A stretch of 64,000 nt of DNA from JAAEKA01 sp049299095 (lineage in GTDB: Bacteria > Chloroflexota > Anaerolineae > JAAEKA01), in the NCBI GenBank assembly GCA_049299095.1, contig JBAQWV010000065.1, positions 1 to 64,000 of the forward strand, in the 5' to 3' direction. Position numbers and translations under genes: made by a program. The notes beneath the pieces were generated by a model. That model did no database searches, was not told the DNA's origin, and was given only the letters and a program-made list of their open reading frames with translations. Shown here one piece after another: positions 25,554-34,123 of the stretch; within the stretch, counting starts at the first letter, position 1; the number at the start of each line of letters is the position of its first letter.

Positions 25554-26633
25554 ATGAAGCTCGCCCGGCCATTTGGCGCGCTGTTGATCGTCGTTGTTCT
25601 GGCAGGCTGCCGCCAAGCCCCACCTGCATCGCCCGCGGTCGCGCCCCTGCCCGTGCCGTTGGCTGCACAAAATACCGTTTTCCCGCCCAGCGCGCGCCCT
25701 GTAGACAATCCCCTGACCACGGCCAAAGTCGAGCTAGGCCGCCAGTTGTTTTTTGATCCGGTGTTGTCGGCCAGCAACGCCATGTCGTGTGCCACCTGCC
25801 ATCATCCTGATCTGGGGTTTTCTAACGGTGCACCGATCAGCACCCCGCGACCAGGCGCGCCGGGCCGCAACGTCATGTCGCTGTGGAACACCGCATTCAA
25901 CCGTCAGTTGACTTGGGATGGGCATGTCGAATCGCTGGAACAGCAGGCACTCGATCCGCTGACCCTGCCGCACGAAATGGCCTCCGTGGGGTCGGATGTC
26001 GAGGCCAAACTGCAAGCGATCCCTGCCTATGTTGACCTGTTCGCGGCCGCGTTTGGCGCGGACGACGAGAGTATCAGGTTCACCAATGTGACGCGCGCGC
26101 TGGCGGCGTTTCAGCGCACGTTAATTGCCAATAATACCCCCTTTGACCGCTACGTGGCCGGAGACACCGCCGCCCTGACCCCTGCGCAGCAGCGCGGCAT
26201 GACGCTGTTCTTCAGCAACCGCACCCACTGCGCAGAGTGCCATTTGGCTCCCGCGTTTACACAAGAAACCTTTCGTGTGATCGGCGTGCCGAGCGACGAC
26301 GCGGGGCGGGCTGGCGTGAGCGCCAGCGGCTTGTTCGGCGCGTTCAAAATCCCCACGCTGCGTAACGTGGCGCTTAGTGCTCCCTACATGCACAACGGTT
26401 CGCTGGCAACGCTGGAAGATGTGGTGCAGTTTTACGCAGACGGCGCAGGCCGCGCCAATGGTTTCGCCAACGTGGACCCGCTGCTGCAAGGGTTTAGCCT
26501 GACCGTTGAGGAAAAGACCGATTTCGTGGCCTTTCTGCGCGCGCTCACCGATGAAAGTGCGCTGCCTGTCGTGCCAGAGCAAGCCCTGTCCGGTCTGCCC
26601 GCGGTTCCCCGCCTCGCCAACCCGGCGCGCTAG
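25554..26633 (+). CDS. Di-haem cytochrome c peroxidase / MauG family lipoprotein
   Basis: 359 aa. An N-terminal lipobox (LAGC, Cys about 20) suggests a lipid-anchored extracytoplasmic protein. Two haem-binding CxxCH motifs, CATCHHPD and CAECHLAP, with the spacing of bacterial cytochrome c peroxidases. LGRQLFFDPVLS and LRNVALSAPYMHNGS are family signatures. It would reduce peroxide with electrons from c-type cytochromes. Coupled to the preceding exporter gene and convergent with the creatininase gene. Confidence 0.93.
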   Translation: MKLARPFGALLIVVVLAGCRQAPPASPAVAPLPVPLAAQNTVFPPSARPVDNPLTTAKVELGRQLFFDPVLSASNAMSCATCHHPDLGFSNGAPISTPRPGAPGRNVMSLWNTAFNRQLTWDGHVESLEQQALDPLTLPHEMASVGSDVEAKLQAIPAYVDLFAAAFGADDESIRFTNVTRALAAFQRTLIANNTPFDRYVAGDTAALTPAQQRGMTLFFSNRTHCAECHLAPAFTQETFRVIGVPSDDAGRAGVSASGLFGAFKIPTLRNVALSAPYMHNGSLATLEDVVQFYADGAGRANGFANVDPLLQGFSLTVEEKTDFVAFLRALTDESALPVVPEQALSGLPAVPRLANPAR

Positions 26634-26636
26634 ACG

Positions 26637-27779
26637 CTATGCGTCCAGTCCGGCCACTGTGCGCCGCCAGGCGCGCTTTATCTGGCGCAAGGTGTGCTGC
26701 TCGCGCAGCTCGCGCACCGTTTCCAGCTTTTCTTCCACGGCCGCGGCCAGCCATAAACGACCCTTGTTGGCGCTGCCTTGCTGACCGTCGCCATACAGGC
26801 CGCTGGTCGTGTCGTCAGTCCACGGCGGATTAGCAATCAGTCGCCCCCCTTCGATCCAGTCCATGAAATAATGTGGCGTGCTAATGAAGTCGGTTTCGGT
26901 GGTGGCGCGCGCCATGTTTACCAGATCGGGGCGTAGATGCAGCATGTAGCTGGTTTCCAGCTCGCCGCCGTGTCCCATGCCGCCCAGCGCGGTCTGCCGA
27001 TAGCGCGTTAACGCCGGGCCGGTGGTGTGCAGCCACTCGGTGGCGATGAAGCGTTGTGGATGTGCCTCGCCCGCCAGCTTGACCACGTTGACCAGAAAAG
27101 AATGATTGCCGCCGTGACCGTTGGAAAAGTAGATGGTTTCCGCGCCCAACGCTGCTAACCGATCTACCACGGCCAGAAAGAAATCTTCGAACACGCGGCC
27201 GCCGAGGTTGAGCGTGCCGGGGAACTCGCGCGTGTGTGTGCTCACACCATACGGCCAGGCGGGCAGGCACCACACTTCGGCCGGCGCGCGGCGCGCCAGC
27301 GCGTCCGCGATGCCCTGCACGATCACCGTATCGGTGTTAAGCGGCAGATGATGGCCGTGCTGTTCGGTGTGGCCGGTGTTAATTACCACGACTCGCTGCG
27401 CCAAGTCTGCGGGCCAGGGTGCGGCGGGCTGGGGCTGGCAAGGCGCAGTCAGTACGGGCAACGGGCTGTCGGGCACGGCTGCGGCGTGCGTTGCAAGCTG
27501 ATAGACTCGCTCAAAGCCCTGCGCATATAGCTCCTGCACCGCGCCGATCAGAACGCGCTGCCACAGGGCTGGCGACACCGTCAGCGCGCCCAGTGGATCG
27601 TCATCCGCGCGAAAGCCGTAGGGCAGTGCGGGCAGGACGCCGACCGCGTCCGCGTGGATTTGCGCGGCCGCGGCGGGCAGGTCGTATTGGCCCAGGCCGA
27701 GTGGCAGCAGTAGCGGCAGGGTGCGCGGCAGGAGAGCCACGTCGGGCCAGGTTAGATCAGCGTAAGGGATAATGGGCAT
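26637..27779 (-). CDS. Creatininase-family amidohydrolase with a degenerate extra N-terminal half-domain
   Basis: 380 aa, about 120 longer than usual. Residues about 130-380 hold the full metal site: NTGHTEQHGHHLPLNTDT, YFSNGHGGNH and MGHGGELETSYM. The first 120 residues look like an incomplete copy of the same fold (LTWPDVALLPRTLPLLLPLG, LPALPYGF) without the Glu/His/Asp ligands. The family includes creatininase, mycofactocin peptidase MftE and FAPy deformylases; the substrate here is unknown. The ATG at 27779 starts at the first conserved strand. Confidence 0.88.
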   Translation of the reverse strand: MPIIPYADLTWPDVALLPRTLPLLLPLGLGQYDLPAAAAQIHADAVGVLPALPYGFRADDDPLGALTVSPALWQRVLIGAVQELYAQGFERVYQLATHAAAVPDSPLPVLTAPCQPQPAAPWPADLAQRVVVINTGHTEQHGHHLPLNTDTVIVQGIADALARRAPAEVWCLPAWPYGVSTHTREFPGTLNLGGRVFEDFFLAVVDRLAALGAETIYFSNGHGGNHSFLVNVVKLAGEAHPQRFIATEWLHTTGPALTRYRQTALGGMGHGGELETSYMLHLRPDLVNMARATTETDFISTPHYFMDWIEGGRLIANPPWTDDTTSGLYGDGQQGSANKGRLWLAAAVEEKLETVRELREQHTLRQIKRAWRRTVAGLDA

Positions 27780-28033
27780 AAGATCGCCGTGAATGAAAAT
27801 ACCAGCGGACGCTGGAACGTCACTGGCATTATACATCGAGGGGCGGGAAAGGGTGAGCGGGCAGGCTCAAGCAGCCGCGCGCGGTCTGCTTCTAATGTCA
27901 CTGATAAGCTTGATGCGGATATAATGACGGAGAGCTTCAAACTTGAAGCGGCGAGTTTGAAATGGCTGGTCGCGGGTGGCAAGCTGCATGATGCCACCTG
28001 CCTTCGGCAATCCACACCCCACCAGGAGTATTC
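27780..28033. other. Divergent region between creatininase and dcd genes
   Basis: Contains a perfect TATAAT (27920-27925) without a good -35, and a hairpin GGTGGCA/TGCCACC (27975-27998) in the dcd leader. No open frame is credible. Confidence 0.4.
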
Positions 28034-28591
28034 ATGTCCATTAAACCCGATCACTGGATTCGTAAAATGGCGCTGGAGCACGGCATGATTGAGCCGTTCG
28101 TTGACCGGCAGGTGCGCGACGGCGTTATTTCCTATGGCCTCAGCAGCTACGGTTATGATATTCGTATTGCCGATGAGTTTCGCATCTTCACCCCCGGTCT
28201 GGGCGATCTGACTGTGGTGGACCCCAAGACGATTGATGCGCGCTCGATGGTGGATTTTCACGGCGATGTGTGCGTTATTCCGCCCAATTCGTTTATTCTT
28301 GCCAAGACGATAGAGTATTTCCGCATTCCCCGCAACGTCTTGACGGTGTGCGTCGGCAAATCTACTTACGCGCGCTGTGGTTTGATCGTTAACGTGACCC
28401 CGTTTGAGCCGGAATGGGAGGGCTACGTCACTTTGGAGGTGTCGAATACCACACCGCTGCCCGCCAAAATCTATGCCAATGAGGGGATTGCGCAGGTGCT
28501 TTTCTTCGAAGGCGATCCGCCGGATATGTCTTACGCGGACAAAAAGGGTAAATACCAGGGCCAGACCGGCATCACGCTGCCGAAGCTGTAA
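28034..28591 (+). CDS. dcd: dCTP deaminase
   Basis: Converts dCTP to dUTP for dTMP synthesis, cytoplasmic homotrimer. 185 aa. Family motifs: GLSSYGYDIRI, VIPPNSFILAKTIEYF, VGKSTYARCGL with the catalytic region, VTPFEPEWEGYVTLE and ANEGIAQVLFF. CAGGAG precedes the ATG by 7 nt. Confidence 0.97.
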   Translation: MSIKPDHWIRKMALEHGMIEPFVDRQVRDGVISYGLSSYGYDIRIADEFRIFTPGLGDLTVVDPKTIDARSMVDFHGDVCVIPPNSFILAKTIEYFRIPRNVLTVCVGKSTYARCGLIVNVTPFEPEWEGYVTLEVSNTTPLPAKIYANEGIAQVLFFEGDPPDMSYADKKGKYQGQTGITLPKL

Positions 28592-28626
28592 ACCGGTACA
28601 TGAGTTTGGAAATTATGGACTGGTTG

Positions 28627-28647
28627 GGACGAGTTGCAAACTCGTCC
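28627..28647. repeat. Perfect short palindrome between dcd and the next gene
   Basis: GGACGAGTT, 3-nt loop, AACTCGTCC. No U-tract follows, so it may be a dispersed REP-like element or a weak dcd transcript end. Confidence 0.5.
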
Positions 28648-28669
28648 TGCGTCACTTTATGGGATTGCT

Positions 28670-29905
28670 ATGAAAGACTCGCCAATTAACGCACCGGTGG
28701 GGAGGATGGGGCTGCGCGGGCTGCCCCGCAACGTCTGGGTGGTGACCGCAGCCAGTTTCCTGACGGATGTTTCCAGCGAAATGCTGGTGCATTTGATTCC
28801 GCTCTTTCTGGCCAACGTGCTGGGCGTGCGTCTCAGCCTGATTGGCTTGATCGAAGGGGTGGCGGAAACCACGGCCAGCCTGCTAAAGCTGCTGTCTGGC
28901 TGGCTTTCTGACCGGCTGGGCGACCGTAAATGGCTGACGGTGCTGGGGTATAGTCTGTCCACGCTTGCTAAGCCCTTTTTGTACATTGCTAATTCCTGGG
29001 GTGCGGTGTTGGCTGTGCGCTTCACCGACCGCGTGGGCAAGGGCATTCGCACCGCGCCGCGCGATGCGCTGGTGGCCGACAGTATTGATGAAAGTCGTCG
29101 CGGGCTGGCTTTTGGCTTGCATCGGGCGGGGGACACCGCGGGCGCGCTGCTGGGCCTGCTGATCGCGTTGGCCGTTGTGCGGGTGATGCAGGGCCACGAA
29201 CTAACGCTGGAACGGACGACCTTCCGCACAATCGTGCTGCTGAGTATTCTGCCTGCGGCGCTGGCGGTACTGGCGCTGGTACTGGGGGCGCGCAATGTGC
29301 CGGTGACCAGCCAGCGTCAACGTCCGCAGTTGTCGTTGCGTGGCTTCGACAGCCGGTTCAAGCGTTTTCTGGCCGTGGTGGTGCTGTTTACACTCGGCAA
29401 CTCCTCCGATGCGTTTTTGGTGTTACGTGCCCAGAGTCTGGGGCTGAGCCTGACCGCAGTGCTGGGGGTGCTGGCGCTGTTCAATCTGATCTACGCGCTG
29501 CTGTCTACGCCTGCCGGTGCGCTGTCTGACCGTGTGGGTCGCCGTCGCCTGATTATCGGTGGTTGGTTGGTGTACGCGTTGATCTATCTTGGTTTCGGCT
29601 TGGCGCGGGCGTCGTGGCAAATTTGGCTGCTCTTTGCGCTGTATGGCGTGTATTACGCGCTGGCAGAAGGCGCGGCCAAGGCGCTGGTGGCGGATGTGGT
29701 GCCCGCGAGCCAGCGTGGCGCAGCCTATGGCGTGTACAATGCTGCGATTGGTCTGGCTGCGCTGCCTGCCAGCCTGCTGGCCGGGATTTTATGGCAGGGC
29801 ATCGGCGGTTGGAGCGGCTTCGGCCCGTCAGCTCCGTTTATCTTTGGTGCAATGTTGGCACTGCTGGCCGCGATGTTGCTGGGGTTGGGGAATGGTAAAC
29901 GGTGA
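28670..29905 (+). CDS. MFS transporter
   Basis: 411 aa with 12 membrane segments. FLTDVSSEMLVHLIPLFL at the start and RFTDRVGKGIRTAPRDAL in the first half are typical of a bacterial MFS group of unknown substrate, often near stress genes. ATG 28670 chosen because it precedes the conserved N-terminal helix. Confidence 0.87.
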   Translation: MKDSPINAPVGRMGLRGLPRNVWVVTAASFLTDVSSEMLVHLIPLFLANVLGVRLSLIGLIEGVAETTASLLKLLSGWLSDRLGDRKWLTVLGYSLSTLAKPFLYIANSWGAVLAVRFTDRVGKGIRTAPRDALVADSIDESRRGLAFGLHRAGDTAGALLGLLIALAVVRVMQGHELTLERTTFRTIVLLSILPAALAVLALVLGARNVPVTSQRQRPQLSLRGFDSRFKRFLAVVVLFTLGNSSDAFLVLRAQSLGLSLTAVLGVLALFNLIYALLSTPAGALSDRVGRRRLIIGGWLVYALIYLGFGLARASWQIWLLFALYGVYYALAEGAAKALVADVVPASQRGAAYGVYNAAIGLAALPASLLAGILWQGIGGWSGFGPSAPFIFGAMLALLAAMLLGLGNGKR

Positions 29906-30056
29906 TTGGATGGAAACGGGAGAGAGGACGACCCCTCCATCCATCTGGTCGGGGCGAGATGGATGGAGGCTGGGTTTCGTCTCGATGATACCTATACGGG
30001 GAGCCGTTGGTTATAGCCGCTGGCTGGCCTGTCTTTGTTTGTATGAGTTATCCGAA

Positions 30057-31148
30057 TCAAACAGTCGCTATATACCATGCATACATGAACTGACTTAAAA
30101 ACAAGAACAGCAAAAAGGTGATCGTGGCCGGTGAGCGCCACCACGACAGTTTTTTGAATTTTGGATTCGTATTTGCTATAAGAGCTAATGGAATAACCAA
30201 TAGCCTGCTAAATCGCATTGCCGCCCATATTTCATACTGATTCAGAATAAAAAATAAAATGAGAATGGCTAATGAAATCGTAATGCCATAGTGAGAATAT
30301 TTATAGTTGAGCTTGGTGCTCATATAAGTTGCAAAAGCAGAAATTGCGGTAAAAGCTAATAACAATCCCCCCTTTCCCAGACCTTTTATTCCTCCTTCTG
30401 CGAAAGTTCCCAGTAAGCCATCCAGGAATGGGATATTTCCTTTAGAGGCTACTTCTACCTTCAAATTGCTTGAAACAAGCCATGTAATCGAATGATGGTA
30501 AAAAGAACCTAATATCCATAGACTCACGATAGGCAGGAGCATGACCGTCATAAAGAGCAAATTTTGTTTTGAGATAAAGCCCTTGTGGTTTAAGAACTCG
30601 GAAATCATGAGTAATCCAACAAAAATCCACATGGCTTTATGTGTAACCAACGATAAACCAAGAAGCAGGGCGGCAGGCATTCTATGAGATTGCTGAAGCA
30701 GATATATTCCTGCTAAAAGAAAAAACATTGCTGGCATATCTGCCAGCGGATTCACGGAATAAGTAAGACCGACGAATGGATACAAGCCAAATACAAGTGC
30801 GCCAATGGCAGCTAGTTCGTCGCTGGCACCACTCGCTTGAATGATTCGATAAATGAAAAATGCACTTACCAGGAATGTTGCGAAGTTTATGCTCATCATC
30901 ACGCCAATGGGAGGCAGCGTTCCAAAGGTCATTCCACGTAACAAAGCGGTCATAAAAGGATAGACGGGGACGTGAAATGGATGAAATGGTGTTTGCCAGG
31001 CGAGACTGTCCCGCCAATAATCTAAAACGTCAGAGCTTAAAAAATTATATCGCAAAAATGTATCAAAAAATAAAGCAACCATTGCATAACCAACTATTAG
31101 GATGGCGTTTATCCAATGAGGCTTTGTGAGATTTATTTTTGAATTCAT
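30057..31148 (-). CDS. Polytopic membrane protein resembling GT-C glycosyltransferases
   Basis: 363 aa, about ten hydrophobic segments. The layout (a first-loop SSDVLDYWRDSLAWQTPFHPFHVPVYP followed by repeated membrane helices) resembles dolichol-phosphate-mannose-type GT-C enzymes, but the family DD/DE motif is not clear. AT-rich compared with all neighbours, pointing to recent transfer. Flanked on the upstream side by a repeat-rich non-coding island. Function otherwise unknown. Confidence 0.7.
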   Translation of the reverse strand: MNSKINLTKPHWINAILIVGYAMVALFFDTFLRYNFLSSDVLDYWRDSLAWQTPFHPFHVPVYPFMTALLRGMTFGTLPPIGVMMSINFATFLVSAFFIYRIIQASGASDELAAIGALVFGLYPFVGLTYSVNPLADMPAMFFLLAGIYLLQQSHRMPAALLLGLSLVTHKAMWIFVGLLMISEFLNHKGFISKQNLLFMTVMLLPIVSLWILGSFYHHSITWLVSSNLKVEVASKGNIPFLDGLLGTFAEGGIKGLGKGGLLLAFTAISAFATYMSTKLNYKYSHYGITISLAILILFFILNQYEIWAAMRFSRLLVIPLALIANTNPKFKKLSWWRSPATITFLLFLFLSQFMYAWYIATV

Positions 31149-31822
31149 AGTTCTCTCGTAATGATTTCTAAAAAGAGCACGTTAAGAGTTATGCAGTAGG
31201 TGTCATTTCAAGGCGTGAAACGACGAGAAATTTCTGTTTCTACGCATAGGCAACGGGATTGCAGGGCCTATGAGAGCCTCGGAATGACAAGCCTACGGCG
31301 AACTGCGTAAGCCCTAAAGTGAGGGAAGTTTATATCCCACGTCGTTCATCCTTGTTGCGTCTACTTAAGTCCGCTGGGATTTATCCAGTTGCTGTTATTG
31401 CGAAACGCCGCATCCCGTCGGAGGTAGCATTGGCAAGGGAAGAAACTCACGTTTTTCATGCAAAGCGTGAGGCTTGCAGGGCAAAACCTCCCCAAGCGGA
31501 ATAATCTGACACGCTTTGCTTCGCTCAGGGTGACATAATAATGAAATTTCTGAGTAGGAGTAAAACGACGAAAAACCCCTGCTTTTGAGAATAGCGGACG
31601 GACTTTCTTGCTCCTCGCGTCTATGATGTCGGAATGACAACTTTAAATGTTAACTGAGTAAATCCTCTTCTGAATTGAATGACGATCAAGTTCGCGATAT
31701 TAACCTCGTCCCTCGTAAACAGAGTCCCGCGGAGCTACACGCGTTGGTTAAGAAGTTTTTCATACTACCATACCACCACTAAAGTCTCTAATTTTATAAG
31801 AGCCACGCCCCCCTGTGCAACT
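31149..31822. other. AT-rich non-coding island with dispersed palindromic repeats
   Basis: Carries two copies of a dispersed repeat family. One spans 31201-31289 and is bounded by TGTCATT and AATGACA. A second, more complex one spans about 31505-31640 and contains GTGACA and GGAATGACA. Reading across it on the minus strand gives a CHPERSKA peptide, the signature of a well-known spurious translation of such repeats. No gene is supported. Confidence 0.65.
31201..31289. repeat. Dispersed repeat with inverted ends
   Basis: Begins TGTCATTTC and ends GGAATGACA, with GAAACGACGAGAAATTTCT near the start. Related sequence recurs at about 31505-31640. Confidence 0.6.
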
Positions 31823-32443
31823 TCAACGGACGCGGCGGCTTTGCAGACGGCTGACCGTCTGATCGAAGAGTTGTTGCGTCTCCGCGGTCGGCAGCCCTTC
31901 CAGCACCAGCAGCGTCAACACGCGGTCGCGCGCGTCCACGAACAGGTTCACCACCGTGCCCTGACCGCTGTTCAACTGCAACTTCTGCCCTGTTTGCGCC
32001 GTGCCCTCCAGCACCGTAGCCTGATCCACCTGCACCAGCCGGTCCAGCAGGATTTGCTGCGCCGCGTTGGTCTGTGCATCGTCCGCATAACGATACAGAT
32101 ACGCCCCCACCACTGCCCTGACTGTTTGAGTCGCTGTATCCACATCCACCGCTTCCGTCTTGTACGCTTCCTCATACGCCAGCAGCGTAGCCAGGTCTTG
32201 CGGATCGGTAACAATCGTTTGCTGGCGGTTCAGCGGGTGCGACGGATCATCCGCGTTGGTGGCGGCGCTGCCCAGCAGTTGGCCCGTGTCCGACAAATCG
32301 CCCGGTTGCAATGCCAGATCGGCCAGTGCAAGGGTGGCGCTGGTCTGCGCGCCACCAAGGAAACGCCATGCACCGCCGATCAATGCGGCGCACAGCAGGG
32401 TAAATAGCAAAATCGAACGGATAGGGTGTTTGGGAGTGTTCAT
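31823..32443 (-). CDS. Membrane-anchored extracytoplasmic protein, unknown
   Basis: 206 aa. A basic start and one hydrophobic helix (residues 9-28) suggest an anchored or secreted protein. The remainder is hydrophilic with an alpha/beta look (TVVNLFVDARDRVLTLLVLEG). No family recognised. The ATG at 32443 was chosen as the start of the signal-like segment; SD support is weak. Confidence 0.65.
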   Translation of the reverse strand: MNTPKHPIRSILLFTLLCAALIGGAWRFLGGAQTSATLALADLALQPGDLSDTGQLLGSAATNADDPSHPLNRQQTIVTDPQDLATLLAYEEAYKTEAVDVDTATQTVRAVVGAYLYRYADDAQTNAAQQILLDRLVQVDQATVLEGTAQTGQKLQLNSGQGTVVNLFVDARDRVLTLLVLEGLPTAETQQLFDQTVSRLQSRRVR

Positions 32444-32708
32444 AACAACTCTTTCTGAGTGTGCGAAGAATTCGGAAGTACCTGTCTGCGCCGCGAGATA
32501 GTTAATTTTCGGCACCCGTCACTTCCAAAATCCAACCTTTCAACAACTTCTAAACGCGATACAAAAGCGAACGATTTCGGACGATCCTCTTCAGGCAGGC
32601 AAAGAGCCAAACCATTCTCCAGCATGACTTCATCCTGCACTTGCTGGCTGTGGCTCCATTGTAAAACGCGTTGCATAGCGCGTCAAACAACGCCTGCCAG
32701 CTTCGTGA

Positions 32709-33113
32709 TCAGGCATCTTCCGGCTGCGCGCCCGGAAACCATTCCGTGTGTTGGTCGCCCTGACGGCCAAAATAAGTTACGCGCTGGCCTGTCAGGAAGG
32801 CGTAATAGGACGAGACCCCGGCTTGCATGGCGCGTGCAGAAAACTGTCCAAACTTTTGGCCGTGTTGTTGGCTGTCTGTGATCGCGGATTTAAGCGCGCG
32901 GCTGTCGAATTCACGAGCCACATCAGGCAAGTCAGCGATATTCAACGGTGCAACCACAACACCCTGTGCACCGTAAAAGGTAAATTGCAGACGTACATAG
33001 TCAACCTGATAATAATCAACACCTTCGTCCATCAGGTTGCCCACGATTTCGTGAAAAGGCATGCTGTCAGCAAGGGTGGCTCTGACCAATTGATTAATTC
33101 TATCGGCGTTCAT
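32709..33113 (-). CDS. DUF1398-family small protein
   Basis: 134 aa cytoplasmic protein. The C-terminal part (VSSYYAFLTGQRVTYFGRQG) matches the pattern of the DUF1398/YbcV-like family as I remember it. Function unknown. Leftward, 46 bp after the PIG-L gene. Confidence 0.65.
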   Translation of the reverse strand: MNADRINQLVRATLADSMPFHEIVGNLMDEGVDYYQVDYVRLQFTFYGAQGVVVAPLNIADLPDVAREFDSRALKSAITDSQQHGQKFGQFSARAMQAGVSSYYAFLTGQRVTYFGRQGDQHTEWFPGAQPEDA

Positions 33114-33159
33114 GGTGAAACTTTTCCGTGCTTAGATGGGCAATGGCTGTCATGTACGT

Positions 33160-34020
33160 TCAGGCCGCGCGCGTGACACCCGCGAACAGGTCCTTTTCAA
33201 CGGGTTCGCCTGCGCGCGGCGCGGGCACACCGCGCGTAAAGGTTTCGTCGCTCCAATAACGCCGCTGGATCATCTGCGGAATCCAGCGAAAGCCTTGCTG
33301 GCCGCCGCCCTGGCTGTGATGACAGGACGAAGCCGCGTCCTTGGTGTCGAGGTAGGGGCGCACGTTGATGCGCGCGTGGATCGGCGTTTGCCAACCCACG
33401 ATCTGCACCAGGTCAATATCGTGATTGCGGCCAAACTTGCGCGGATTTTTCCCCACCAGCGGCATCAGCCGCACCAATAATTTCAGCAGGCCGGGCGAAA
33501 AAGCGGTGAAATAGAGGCGTTGCGGCTGCCAGGCCGGGCCAGCCTCAGGATACTGCATCGCATCGCCTGCGGCCGCAAAGGCCGCCACCGTCGCCTGATG
33601 CAGCTTAATGTGGTCGGGGTGGCCGTATCCACCGAACTGGTTGTCGCACATCACCACTTGCGGCTTGTGCGCGCGGATCGAAGCCACGATCTTGCCTGTC
33701 ACCTCGGCCAGCGGGGCCTGCACCAGGCTGGAAGGGTGTTCGTTGTCGGCGCTGCCTGCCATGCCGCTATCGCGGTAGCCCAACCAGTCTACACCGGCCA
33801 GGCCGAGCGTTTCCGCCGCGCAGCACAGCTCGGCCGCGCGCAGTTGTGCCGTGGTCTTGCCGTCGGCCAGCAAGTGCGCGTCCACCGTGCCCGCCGCGCC
33901 ATCGGTGCCACACACCAACCAGACTGCTACACCCGCCGCGGCGTAGCGCGCCAGCGTGCCACCGGGACCAAACGATTCGTCATCAGGATGGGCAAAAACT
34001 GCCAGAAGTGTCTGTGTCAT
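33160..34020 (-). CDS. PIG-L/LmbE-family deacetylase
   Basis: 286 aa zinc hydrolase removing acetyl groups from N-acetylglucosaminyl conjugates. The metal motif AHPDDES is at residues 10-16 and the second ligand set at GHPDH further on. The family includes MshB/BshB of mycothiol and bacillithiol synthesis, and antibiotic or sugar deacetylases; no thiol pathway genes are nearby. Start ATG 34020 immediately precedes the first strand. Confidence 0.9.
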   Translation of the reverse strand: MTQTLLAVFAHPDDESFGPGGTLARYAAAGVAVWLVCGTDGAAGTVDAHLLADGKTTAQLRAAELCCAAETLGLAGVDWLGYRDSGMAGSADNEHPSSLVQAPLAEVTGKIVASIRAHKPQVVMCDNQFGGYGHPDHIKLHQATVAAFAAAGDAMQYPEAGPAWQPQRLYFTAFSPGLLKLLVRLMPLVGKNPRKFGRNHDIDLVQIVGWQTPIHARINVRPYLDTKDAASSCHHSQGGGQQGFRWIPQMIQRRYWSDETFTRGVPAPRAGEPVEKDLFAGVTRAA

Positions 34021-34123
34021 AGGTGTCAACCAGTCTCTATCAGTATTCAGTAAACAGTAAACAGTATGAAAAGATAACATTCAGCCGCAGTCAGTACACT
34101 GAAAACTGGATACCGACCACTGC

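Noticed and set aside
31395..31640. 81-codon leftward frame in the repeat island
   Set aside because: Contains CHPERSK, a known artefact of translating dispersed repeats; no ribosome binding site.
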